Notes: a model not told the origin generated them from the sequence alone. 64,000 bases of DNA from Rhodoblastus sp. 17X3 (GCF_030056575.1 NZ_JASHHX010000003.1:124001-188000); one strand, 5' to 3'. Positions 43,071 through 51,043 are shown, counted from the stretch's first letter. Made by a program: numbers and translations.

Positions 43071-44125
43071 CTGAAATCGTCCATGAACTCCGCCAGCGCC
43101 TGGGCCGCTTTCTGCGGCGCGGAATTGTACAGCGAAGCGCGAAATCCCCCGACAGTCGGATGCCCGCGCAGATTCAGAAGGCCATTGGCCTCGGCCTCGG
43201 CCGCAAACGTCGCGTCCAGGCTGGGCTCCGCCAGATGAAAGCGGACGCTGACGCGCGAACGATCTGGCGCGGACGCTGGACAGGAATAGAAACTGTCCTG
43301 ATCGATGATGGAATAGAGCGAGGCGGATCTTTGGGCGGCCCGCGCCTCAGCCGCCGGGAGCCCCCCGGCGCCGATCAGCCAACGCATCATCTTGCCGGCG
43401 ACGGCGACGGCAAAGGTCGGCGGCGTGTTGACCCTGCTGCGCGCCGCCGCCTGGAGCGCATAATCGAATGGCCCGGGAACAGCTTGGCGTCTGCTTCGGA
43501 GCATTTTTCCGTGAACCACGACAATGGTCAGTCCCGCAATTCCCAGGTTTTTTTGCGCGCTTGCGTAGATCAATCCGAACGGGCCCAGCGGGATCGGCCG
43601 AGTGAGAAAGTCGGAGGTCATGTCGGCGACCAGCGGAATCCTGCCGAGGTCCGGGAATGTCTCGAACTGCAATCCTTCGACCGTTTCGTTGGACGTGACG
43701 TGGCAATAGATGGCGCTGGGAGAAAGCCGCCAGTTCTGCGGATGCGGGAGCGATCGTCCGTCGCCCGTCGCGGCGACATGGATTGCGCCCCAGGGGGAGG
43801 CTGCGTCCCGGGCGCGACGCGACCATAATCCGGTTTCGACGTAATCGGCGCAGTCGCCGTCGCGAAGCAGATTCAGCGGCGCCAGCGAAAATTGTGCGGT
43901 GGCGCCGCCTTGCAGGAAAAGAACATGATGCTCGGCGCTCAGGCCGAGCAATTCGCGAAGGTCCTGTTCCGCCCCGGCTCGAATCGCCTCGAAATCATGA
44001 TCGGAAAAAGGCAGTTCGAGCAGCGAAAGACCGCTGCCGCGCCATTGACGGATTTCCTGCTCCAGTTCCTCACGAACGTCAGGCGGGAGAGAGGCCTGAG
44101 CCGAGGCGAAACTGAAGGAGGTCAT
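43055..44125 (-). CDS. SerC-like class V aminotransferase, altered substrate site
   Basis: A 356-residue PLP enzyme related to phosphoserine aminotransferase. VLFLQGGATAQFSLAPLNLL, the PLP-lysine motif ASAQKNLGIAGLTIVVV and GHPTVGGFRASLYNSAP are SerC hallmarks. The His-Arg pair that binds the phosphate (usual EVSHRSKEF) is replaced by LPFSDHDF, so phosphoserine is an unlikely substrate. It lies in the pqqA-D-E operon, 24 bases from the upstream gene. Confidence 0.75.
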   Translation of the reverse strand: MTSFSFASAQASLPPDVREELEQEIRQWRGSGLSLLELPFSDHDFEAIRAGAEQDLRELLGLSAEHHVLFLQGGATAQFSLAPLNLLRDGDCADYVETGLWSRRARDAASPWGAIHVAATGDGRSLPHPQNWRLSPSAIYCHVTSNETVEGLQFETFPDLGRIPLVADMTSDFLTRPIPLGPFGLIYASAQKNLGIAGLTIVVVHGKMLRSRRQAVPGPFDYALQAAARSRVNTPPTFAVAVAGKMMRWLIGAGGLPAAEARAAQRSASLYSIIDQDSFYSCPASAPDRSRVSVRFHLAEPSLDATFAAEAEANGLLNLRGHPTVGGFRASLYNSAPQKAAQALAEFMDDFRCRKG

Positions 44126-44149
44126 CGCCACACCCTTTCGCACGCGCCC

Positions 44150-44662
44150 TCATGCCCCATGCGCGGCTGTCACCATGAAAAACAGCGTCGCCAGAGACAG
44201 AAAGCTGTTCGTTCGCGACGAGAGAAAGGTGACACGCGTGCAGCGAAGCCGTTCTTCGACTGTCGCTTCGATGTAGCCCAACACCTTCTTCTGGTGCGGC
44301 CACAGGATCAGCCACAAGTTCAGGACCATGATCGTGCCGCACCACACGCCTATACCAATCCACAGCGACGCGCCCGAGAGCATATAGGCATCGACGATCT
44401 CGCCGCGATTCCACAACATGAGCAGGCCGGTCGCCCAGACCAGGAGCGATGCATGGCGGAACACGCCGTGTTCGCGTTTCGACGCGGCAAGGAAGACCTC
44501 GCGCGCGGCGTCGGGCGGATCTTGCGGCAGGATGCGCCGGTAGACCGGATGGTTCACGACATTGGCCCAGTTATGCCCGACCCAGACGAGAACTCCGGCT
44601 ATATGCAGCCATCGCGCCGCCATATCGACGATCGCCAATTGCATTTGCTTCTCACGATTCAA
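44150..44662 (-). CDS. PuuD-like four-helix membrane protein (170 aa)
   Basis: The sequence has four hydrophobic segments, with WLHIAGVLVWVGHNWANVV, HASLLVWATGLLML and CGTIMVLNLWLILWPHQKKV resembling the membrane domain of PuuD urate oxidases and their short relatives. His residues in helices 1 and 2 could bind heme. It begins 15 bases after pqqE. No soluble cytochrome domain is attached. Confidence 0.6.
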   Translation of the reverse strand: MNREKQMQLAIVDMAARWLHIAGVLVWVGHNWANVVNHPVYRRILPQDPPDAAREVFLAASKREHGVFRHASLLVWATGLLMLWNRGEIVDAYMLSGASLWIGIGVWCGTIMVLNLWLILWPHQKKVLGYIEATVEERLRCTRVTFLSSRTNSFLSLATLFFMVTAAHGA

Positions 44663-44677
44663 TTTTGCGAAGTGTCA

Positions 44678-45829
44678 TCACTCGACATCGGCGTGAGACT
44701 GCCGCTTGCGAATGTCGCGCATGATCAGACGGTTGGAGCCGTCCGGCTTTTCGTGTTTTGCACAACCCACCAGCTTGTCGATAATGCTGCGATTGGGCGA
44801 TTTCGCGCAGACCGGATCCGTGTTCGCTGCGTCTCCCGTCAGCAGGAACGCCTGGCAACGACAGCCGCCAAAGTCCCTTTCCTTCTCCGGGCAACTGCGG
44901 CACGGATCCTTCATCCAGGAATCGCCGCGAAACGTCTGGAACGCCGGGGATTCCCGCCAGATCCACGCCAGATCGCGTTCGCGCACGTTTGGAAAATCGA
45001 TGGTCTCGATCAAGCGGGCTTCCTGGCATGGCAGCGCCGTTCCATCCGGGGCGATTGTCAGGTGAATGGCGCCCCATCCGTTCATGCAGGCTTTGGGGCG
45101 ATCGTCGTAATAATCGGGGACGACGAAATAGATCGTCAGCTTCTTGCCGAGACGTTGCCGCGCCTCCTGAACCAGCCGCTCCGACCGTTCGATCTGCTCT
45201 CGCGTGGGCAGCAGCTCAGCACGGTTCAACAGCGCCCAATTGTAATATTGAAGATTGGCGAACTCGACATATTCGACGCCGAGATCCTCGGCGAGTTCGA
45301 TGAATTCCTTCGTTCGTTCGATGTTGTAGCGGCTGATCGGAATGTTCAGCACCATCGGCAGGCCTTCCGCCTTGATGGCGTGCGCAATGGCGATCTTGTG
45401 GTCGAAGACGTCGAGACCGACCAGCGCCTCGTTGAGTTGCCGGTCGGGCGCCTGCAAGCTCAGCTGGACCTGCTTGAGACCGGCGGCCTTGAGGGCGCGC
45501 AGGCGATCGACCGTCAGCCCCACGCCGGAGGTGATCAAATTGGTGTAGTAGCCGAGCCGATCGGCTTCCTCGACCAGTTCCTCGAGATCGCGCCGCAGCA
45601 TCGGTTCGCCGCCGGTGAAGCCGAGTTGCAGGGCGCCGAGCTTGCGGCCGTCTCGCAACACGGTTTTCCATTCCTCGGTGGAGAGCTCGTTGCGATAGCG
45701 CTCGAACTCCACCGGATTGCTGCACCAGGGACATTTGAGCGGGCATTTGTAAGTCAGTTCGACGACAAGCCACAAAGGCATGCCCAAACCATCAAGACTT
45801 AATCCTGATCCATCCTTTGGCACGCGCAT
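44678..45829 (-). CDS. pqqE: PqqE radical SAM/SPASM peptide cyclase
   Basis: PqqE forms the Glu-Tyr carbon-carbon bond in PqqA. The SAM-cluster motif CPLKCPWC is at residues 29-36 from ATG 45829 (start uncertain; ATG 45781 is also possible). GFTGGEPMLRRDLEEL, TNLITSGVGLT, VPDYYDDRPKACMNGWG, PCRSCPEKERDFGGCRCQ and LTGDAANTDPVC match PqqE throughout, including the SPASM-cluster Cys. Located directly after pqqD. Confidence 0.93.
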   Translation of the reverse strand: MRVPKDGSGLSLDGLGMPLWLVVELTYKCPLKCPWCSNPVEFERYRNELSTEEWKTVLRDGRKLGALQLGFTGGEPMLRRDLEELVEEADRLGYYTNLITSGVGLTVDRLRALKAAGLKQVQLSLQAPDRQLNEALVGLDVFDHKIAIAHAIKAEGLPMVLNIPISRYNIERTKEFIELAEDLGVEYVEFANLQYYNWALLNRAELLPTREQIERSERLVQEARQRLGKKLTIYFVVPDYYDDRPKACMNGWGAIHLTIAPDGTALPCQEARLIETIDFPNVRERDLAWIWRESPAFQTFRGDSWMKDPCRSCPEKERDFGGCRCQAFLLTGDAANTDPVCAKSPNRSIIDKLVGCAKHEKPDGSNRLIMRDIRKRQSHADVE

Positions 45830-46079
45830 CCTCCAGAAATGCAAGAATTTTCGGCATGAGATCAGCACGGCCGTAACGCGCCTCGATCACGCCCGCCGCT
45901 GCGGCGATCGACGTCGATCCCATGACGCATTCGATGATGGCGGCGGCCGTTTCGTTGAGTTTTACGATCCCTTCCGGATAGAGCAGGACATGCGCCTGCT
46001 GCGGCTCCTCCCAACGGAAATGATGCGTGGGATTGAGTTCGACCACGTCTTCCAGACGCAAAGGCTTTTCGATGTCCAT
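45792..46079 (-). CDS. pqqD: PqqD peptide chaperone (RRE protein)
   Basis: The 95-residue protein (ATG 46079 after GAGGAG) has the PqqD winged-helix pattern: ELNPTHHFRWEEPQQAHVLL, PEGIVKLNETAAAIIECV and RADLMPKILAFLEDARAKGW. It binds PqqA and presents it to PqqE. It lies 51 bases from pqqA and overlaps the preferred pqqE start. Confidence 0.93.
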   Translation of the reverse strand: MDIEKPLRLEDVVELNPTHHFRWEEPQQAHVLLYPEGIVKLNETAAAIIECVMGSTSIAAAAGVIEARYGRADLMPKILAFLEDARAKGWIRIKS

Positions 46080-46130
46080 CGGCTCCTCGTTGGGCGGGAA
46101 GGAGAGACCTTGCAGCCTCTCCAACTTTGG

Positions 46131-46205
46131 TCAGCGCACGAAGACGTAGGCGGTCACTTCAAAGCCGAGACGGACGTCGCAATAGGCGGGTTCGATCCAA
46201 TTCAT
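46131..46205 (-). CDS. pqqA: PqqA precursor peptide (24 aa)
   Basis: A 24-codon frame begins MNWIEPAYCDVRLGFEVTAY and ends VFVR. It carries the PqqA motif Glu16-x3-Tyr20, the residues joined by PqqE to make the PQQ skeleton, in the context GFEVTAY (usual GFEVTMY). Position just upstream of pqqD and pqqE confirms the call. A Cys at position 9 is unusual. Too short for normal gene finding. Confidence 0.9.
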   Translation of the reverse strand: MNWIEPAYCDVRLGFEVTAYVFVR

Positions 46206-46773
46206 CGCATTTTCCCCGATAGTTGTTGTTGACAGCGGCAAGTTTGGCTCGCCGTTTCAAACATAGGAGCCTTGCGGGGAATGCATCTTGACTTTTGTTA
46301 AACACGTCATGCCGGCCAAAGAGCAGCAAAATGCGGTAAAGGGCATTAGAGGCGCGGAAAGCCGCGTATTTGCGGCAGTTATTGCTTTGCGAAGAATATG
46401 AAGACGAAAAGAAAATGACGAATTTCTTACAATGAAGCGACAACCAGTTGCGGGATCGCAGCGATTTGCGAGCGGAGTCTCCTGATGATGAGATGCCGGT
46501 CCGCCAATAGGCCCAATTCTTTTCCTGCGTTCAGTCTCAATGACCGCGTTCCGAACTCATCTTCGGAAGACGCGATATGGATCAAAATGACTTTGCGCGG
46601 CCGCAGTGTATCTCGCAATGCAGCATAGGTTGCCCGGGCGCCACGTTTGATCGTCGCCGAGGTTCGAATACCGCGCACGCCGGTGGGCGTTTTCCGCAAG
46701 ACGCGCGATCGTGTCCCAAATGGTGGTGTAGCTGACGGTGGCGCCGTCGTTTTCCTGGCTGAGCCGGGATGGG
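46206..46773. other. pqqA promoter side and unrecognised sequence
   Basis: The first 150 bases should hold the pqqA promoter, but no clear -35/-10 pair is seen. From 46427 to 46699 the reverse strand is open for 90 codons; the sequence (TYAALRDTLRPRKVILIHIA) is not recognised, and another frame of the same strand (YTTIWDTIARLAENAHRRAR) looks just as protein-like. It is probably decayed mobile-element DNA. Confidence 0.35.
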
Positions 46774-46875
46774 TCAGGCGGCCGGGACGGGCAGGCTGAC
46801 GAGTGGATCGTCGCTTAAGGGCTCCATTGCCTCAAGCGTCATGTAGCGAGCGCGCTGCACAGCCCATTCATCGTT
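46774..46875 (-). mobile_element. IS256-family transposase C-terminal remnant
   Basis: About 34 codons read [20 protein letters not shown] and then [14 protein letters not shown] with a stop, matching the extreme C-terminus of IS256-family transposases. Everything upstream is gone; the reading frame runs into the antisense of a luciferase-like fragment, so this is an insertion scar. Confidence 0.7.
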
Positions 46876-47076
46876 TTGCTCGATTATGCCTCGGCGGCGG
46901 AACGGGAGCAGGCGGCCAATATGCTGTCCTGTTCTTTTGTCGGGTCGCCCACAACCGTCGAAGCGAAGTTGAGGGACTTTGTCGATCGGACAGAGGTCGA
47001 CGAACTCATCATCGCTTCGGCTGTCTTCGATCATCAAACGCGGTTGCTTTCATACGGTCTGTTGGCCGACCTCGCC
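46876..47076 (+). pseudogene. C-terminal fragment of luciferase-like flavin monooxygenase
   Basis: The frame reads [20 protein letters not shown] and then [33 protein letters not shown], the C-terminal end of bacterial-luciferase-like monooxygenases (VGSPxTVxxxL...DELxxxxxxxDHxxRLxSYxLLA). The 5' part was removed at the IS256 junction, and no start or catalytic part remains. Confidence 0.7.
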
Positions 47077-47269
47077 GCGAGGATGAGCGATGCTCTGGAC
47101 GCCAAACGCTCCCATAAGTGGCTCCGATCCTGCGCGATGAGTTCAAGCGTGAGAGGCGGCTCAATAGTGGACAGTGGCTCGCGAGTCGCCCGGATGGGTG
47201 TGTTCATAAATATTTATCGTTTTGTATTAAGGTGCGATAACCGTATCTGTTATGATATAACCATATTTA
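47077..47269. other. AT-rich intergenic stretch before RiPP-like cluster
   Basis: Base composition changes sharply at about 47195 from GC-rich to strongly AT-rich (for example GTTATGATATAACC). No gene is seen. The stretch precedes the promoter candidate of the peptide cluster. Confidence 0.4.
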
Positions 47270-47300
47270 TTGACAGAAACGGGAATTAATGAAATATAAA
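47270..47300 (+). promoter_or_regulatory. sigma-70-like promoter of peptide cluster
   Basis: A perfect -35 TTGACA (47270-47275) is followed after 19 bases by TATAAA (47295-47300) in AT-rich DNA. The spacing is 2 bases over optimum. Transcription would begin near 47307, upstream of both small peptide frames. Confidence 0.5.
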
Positions 47301-47394
47301 TATCGTCATTTCAGCTTATATCCAGAGAATTTAGAATTATTAAACAATAGGTCGAAGCGCCTATTGAGTGGATATCTGTCTGATGATGGGAGCG

Positions 47395-47538
47395 ATGCCA
47401 AAAAATATCGTATTCCCGATGAATGAGGCGGAGCAGATTGCCCCTTTCATAAATCCAAGCAAGGCATATGCGACGCCATCCGTGAAGTTGGTCGGACACA
47501 CCATTTCTAGGAGGAGGAACCCATGCCAGCCAATTTGA
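47395..47538 (+). CDS. candidate 47-aa peptide with RRE-type leader motif
   Basis: ATG 47395 follows GGGAGC. The peptide MPKNIVFPMNEAEQIAPFIN leads into SKAYATPSVKLVGHTIS and a short basic end. YATPSVKLVG fits the Y-x2-P-x-L-x3-G leader pattern bound by RRE domains in lasso-peptide and related systems, with Val for Leu. It overlaps the next gene's ribosome site and start. It could be an extra precursor, a leader, or chance. Confidence 0.4.
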   Translation: MPKNIVFPMNEAEQIAPFINPSKAYATPSVKLVGHTISRRRNPCQPI

Positions 47539-47768
47539 AAGACAGTGTAGCTGCGCTCATTGCGCAGCATGGCGTGAGCGCGGTGAACTCTGCGGTCACT
47601 TCGGCCGCAGCGGCGGCTACGGCTCCGGGCCAGCAGGCCGCGGGCGCCTATATTACCTCCATTATCACCGGCGATCAGGCGTTCGACGAGGCCACTTTGC
47701 ATCGCGTCTCCACCGTCCTCGCAAGCGGCGCCCAAGCGGCTATCCAAGCCAAGACTGGCGGCGGTTGA
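47523..47768 (+). CDS. candidate RiPP precursor (81 aa)
   Basis: A strong ribosome site (AGGAGGAGG) precedes ATG 47523. The product is small, without Cys, Ala-rich in the middle (SAVTSAAAAATAPGQQAAGA), and ends IQAKTGGG. It lies immediately before two radical SAM genes on the same strand, the usual place of a precursor. It matches no precursor family I know. Alternatively it is an accessory helical protein and the true precursor is the overlapping 47-residue frame. Confidence 0.55.
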   Translation: MPANLKDSVAALIAQHGVSAVNSAVTSAAAAATAPGQQAAGAYITSIITGDQAFDEATLHRVSTVLASGAQAAIQAKTGGG

Positions 47769-47787
47769 TAGAGTTCTTGATCAAAAA

Positions 47788-47813
47788 GGCGGGGGCGACT
47801 TGTCATCCCCGCC
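47788..47813. terminator. hairpin between peptide gene and radical SAM genes
   Basis: Arms GGCGGGG and CCCCGCC pair around a 12-base loop. On the forward strand no T-run follows, so it would act as attenuator or mRNA-stabilising end. In the reverse direction it runs into TTTTT and would be a full terminator. Confidence 0.55.
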
Positions 47814-47948
47814 GTTCCGAAGCGCTCCGGATGACGCTGTATCCCGCCGGGCGCGAGTGAAAGAGGGCGCCGATACGCTCAACGTCGGCGCATCGAGAGT
47901 CGAACGGCATTCATCCCCGACGCGTCGCGCGGAATACGGAGGACGCCA

Positions 47949-49088
47949 ATGAACGACATCGAACCGTCACCACGCCATGCACGATCTTTTCTCGACGCGC
48001 AAAGGGTGGCGTCGAAACGACTCGGCTTTAGCGTCACGCGCGCCTGCCCATTGAGATGCCAGCACTGCAGCGTGAACGCAGCGCCGGAGTTCGCTAAAAC
48101 AACCTTCACCACAGCATTTGCGCACCATGTCGCCGAGCAGATGCCGGACCTCGCGAAAATCGGCGTGCGATTCATTGATTTCACCGGCGGAGAGCCTGTT
48201 CTCGCGCATTCCTTCGTGAGGATCGTCAGCGAAGCGGCTGTCAATGCCGGAATGACTTGCGGCCTTGTAACGGCCGCGCATTGGGCAGGCGACACGGCGA
48301 AAGCGCACGCCTTGATCGACAAATTTCCCAATATCGAAAATTGGGACATCTCCGCCGACATTTACCACCTTCCCTTTGTGCCCGCCGAAAATGTCAGGAC
48401 AGCTTTTCTTGCGCTTGAGAGCCGGGGCCGCTCCGCGCGCATTCGCGTCGCCCATCACGACGAGATGTCGTTTGAGGAAGCGACGCTGATCGACTTCGTG
48501 CACCGCTTCGCGGGACGCAGGATCGGTTTTCAGCCAATCGGGCCCGTTGGGCGCGGCAAGGCTCTGGTCGTTTCGCCGCAGGTCGATGAGAGCGAGCGTG
48601 ACCGCACGGCCTGCGCTTCGACAGGATTGCTGATTCAGAATAACGGCGCGGGTGCGCCATGCTGTGCGCCGCTGAGCCATGAATCGATCAGGTCGCCGAT
48701 GTTTGTCGGCAATGCTTTCACGGAAAGCCTGAGCGACATGGTGTCGCGTTGGCGCGTACACCCCCTGATCCAGACCATTCGGCTCTGGGGGTTTGCGCCC
48801 CTGGAGGCCTGGCTGAACGAATGGGGTGAGCGATCGGAGCGCTTCTGGCGCCGTCAGACATGCGACGAATGCGTCGCCATGCTGACCGATCCTGTCCTGG
48901 TCGATCGCTTGAACAGGCGAGCAAACCGGCTCGACCATCGCATCCTCCTGGCCATCGCGCTTCAGCGAGATTTTCGTGAGCCGTGGCTCGAAGACCAGAT
49001 CAAAGACGAGGCGCAGCGGCGTGTCGAAGGGGACGATCGGATATGGGCCGAGGATGACGCTCCGTTGGAGGCGTTCGGCCTTGTTTAG
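47949..49088 (+). CDS. radical SAM enzyme with SPASM-like C-terminus
   Basis: The 379-residue protein has the SAM-cluster motif CPLRCQHC at residues 33-40, followed by RFIDFTGGEPVLAHSF. Extra Cys occur in ACASTG, PCCAPLS and the C-terminal CDECVAML, consistent with auxiliary clusters in a SPASM-like region. Peptide-modifying enzymes of RiPP pathways have this plan. GGAGG is 8 bases before the ATG. The next gene begins 46 bases later. Confidence 0.75.
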   Translation: MNDIEPSPRHARSFLDAQRVASKRLGFSVTRACPLRCQHCSVNAAPEFAKTTFTTAFAHHVAEQMPDLAKIGVRFIDFTGGEPVLAHSFVRIVSEAAVNAGMTCGLVTAAHWAGDTAKAHALIDKFPNIENWDISADIYHLPFVPAENVRTAFLALESRGRSARIRVAHHDEMSFEEATLIDFVHRFAGRRIGFQPIGPVGRGKALVVSPQVDESERDRTACASTGLLIQNNGAGAPCCAPLSHESIRSPMFVGNAFTESLSDMVSRWRVHPLIQTIRLWGFAPLEAWLNEWGERSERFWRRQTCDECVAMLTDPVLVDRLNRRANRLDHRILLAIALQRDFREPWLEDQIKDEAQRRVEGDDRIWAEDDAPLEAFGLV

Positions 49089-49134
49089 TCCGGCGCAAGA
49101 CCTTGGCGATGAGGCGCCATGTGGCGCTGGTTCG

Positions 49135-51021
49135 ATGCGAACCGTTCTCGTGTCGATGCCCTGGGCGTCGATCCGGATACCAAATCTCGGTCTTTCGACC
49201 TTGTCGAGCCAGGTGTCGAAGGCCGGGTTTCCTTGCGAAGTGATCTATCCCTGCATGGATCTGGCCACATCGATCGGCGTTGAGGCCTACGAGCAGCTGA
49301 GCGACGCTCCCGGTCTTTTCGCAGCGTGCGAGCATGTTTTCGCCCGGCAGATTTTTACGGCCGATGAGCTGGCGTCCGACGAGTTCTTGAAATTCTACAC
49401 GACCTCGACCGGCGAGAACCCGTTCAAACAGATCCTCGCGACTCACGTCGCTCCGTTCGTCGAGCGCACGGTGAACGCAATTCTCGAACGACGTCCGCGC
49501 ATTGTCGGTTTCGGCTGCACGTTCAACCAGACCATGGCGTCGCTTTTTGTCGCCAGGCAGCTCAAGGCGCGGGATCCACAGCTCACGATCCTGTTCGGCG
49601 GCGGCAGCGTCCATGGACCCATGGGGGCGGCGCTCGCAGAAGCGTTTCGCGCCTATGTCGACCATGTATTCCTTGGAGAAGCCGACACGACCTTGATCGA
49701 CCTGATCGTCGCGCTACGCGATCACGAAGATCCCAAGAATGTGCGCGGCATAACGGTCGGGGGGGAATCGACGTCAAATCCGCCAATGACGCTGGATATC
49801 GAAGCGCTGGCCATTCCGAATTACGATGACTATTTCCGCCAGCTGAACGCGTTTGGGCTCGAGCCTGGGATCGTCAAGGCGATCCCATTCGAGTCATCGC
49901 GCGGATGCTGGTGGGGCGAGAAGCACCACTGCACGTTCTGTGGTCTGAACAACGAAGGGATCGGCTACCGACGCAAATCCGAGGATCGAATAGTGGCGGA
50001 AATCGAATGTCTCGCCAGGCGTTACCGCACGACCGAATTGATGGCGGCCGACAACATCCTGCCGCACGCGTCATGGAACGGATTATGCGACAAACTCATC
50101 GAGAAGACCCTCGACCTGAGCCTCTTCTATGAAATCAAATCCAACCTCTCCCGGGACCAGGCCGAACGGCTGGCGGCGGCAGGGATTCGCTGGGTTCAGC
50201 CGGGAATTGAGAGCTTCTCAACGCCCATCCTCAGGCTGATGCGGAAAGGCGTCTCCAGCCTTCAAAACGTGATGTGCCTTCGTCTGTGCCAGGAATTTGG
50301 CATCCGGGCGTCCTATAACCTGCTTGTTGGATTTCCCGGCGAAACCATGGCGGATTATGACCGCATCGGCGCGCTTATTCGACGAATCTTTCATTTGCCG
50401 CGGCCGTCTGGTCTCGCCGCTCTTGCGCAAGTTCACCGATTCTCGCCTTTTCATGACGACCCTGAAGGCGTTGGCGTCGGCGAGTTCCAACCGGCATGGA
50501 GCTATCGTCATCTGATCCCGCCAGCAGTCCTCTCGCCCGACCGATACGCCTATTTCTTCGATCGCCCGTCCGCGGTCCAAGCCTTCGCGGATCACCTCGA
50601 TCTAATCAACGAGGCGGTCCGTGACTGGCTTGCGTCCGATCGCCGAGTCAGCGCCCGCTTGGGTCCCGGCTTTCTCGAAATCCGAGATTCCCAATTCGGA
50701 GTCTCGACGCTCACCCCGTTAGAAAGCGCGATCATGGTGCTTTGCGATAGACCGCAGCAGGTTTCGACGCTCGTCCATCTCGTCGGGCGAGACCGTCGCT
50801 ATCGCCCGGTCGACGCCGAGGCGTGTCTGGAGCGGCTCATTTTGCGTGACTGGTTGGTCGAAGACGACGGCCAAGTGCTCAACACCGTGCCGTTCGAGCG
50901 CCCCCATCCACAGGCCGACCTCGAAGCTTGGGGCGATCGTTGGCTTGGCCCTGTGTTCGCGGAAACGATCAAGCGGAAACGCGCGATCAAAAATAAGCTC
51001 GTCCCCGCGAGGGCCGGCTGA
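49135..51021 (+). CDS. RiPP-maturation-type radical SAM protein with RRE-like end
   Basis: 628 residues from ATG 49135; an upstream in-frame start would overlap the previous gene by 113 bases. The N-terminal 220 residues form a B12-binding-like Rossmann domain (VGFGCTFNQTM, FGGGSVHGPMG). The radical SAM motif CWWGEKHHCTFC (Cys258, Cys266, Cys269) inside ESSRGCWWG...CTFCGLN is that of RiPP maturation radical SAM protein 1 (TIGR03975). The last 90 residues (LTPLESAIMVLCDRPQQVST, RLILRDWLVEDDGQVLNTVPF) look like a PqqD-type winged helix that could bind a leader. Confidence 0.8.
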   Translation: MRTVLVSMPWASIRIPNLGLSTLSSQVSKAGFPCEVIYPCMDLATSIGVEAYEQLSDAPGLFAACEHVFARQIFTADELASDEFLKFYTTSTGENPFKQILATHVAPFVERTVNAILERRPRIVGFGCTFNQTMASLFVARQLKARDPQLTILFGGGSVHGPMGAALAEAFRAYVDHVFLGEADTTLIDLIVALRDHEDPKNVRGITVGGESTSNPPMTLDIEALAIPNYDDYFRQLNAFGLEPGIVKAIPFESSRGCWWGEKHHCTFCGLNNEGIGYRRKSEDRIVAEIECLARRYRTTELMAADNILPHASWNGLCDKLIEKTLDLSLFYEIKSNLSRDQAERLAAAGIRWVQPGIESFSTPILRLMRKGVSSLQNVMCLRLCQEFGIRASYNLLVGFPGETMADYDRIGALIRRIFHLPRPSGLAALAQVHRFSPFHDDPEGVGVGEFQPAWSYRHLIPPAVLSPDRYAYFFDRPSAVQAFADHLDLINEAVRDWLASDRRVSARLGPGFLEIRDSQFGVSTLTPLESAIMVLCDRPQQVSTLVHLVGRDRRYRPVDAEACLERLILRDWLVEDDGQVLNTVPFERPHPQADLEAWGDRWLGPVFAETIKRKRAIKNKLVPARAG

Positions 51022-51043
51022 AGGATATTGAGCGGCTGCCGGT

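Noticed and set aside
43892-45802. 636-codon forward frame across the pqq operon
   Set aside because: Sequence is Arg/Gln/His-rich with no domain; the reverse strand carries clear PqqE, PuuD-like and SerC-like proteins.
47395-51021. Lasso-peptide cluster
   Set aside because: Although a lasso-like leader motif is present, there is no asparagine-synthetase-like cyclase and no transglutaminase-like protease gene in the neighbourhood.
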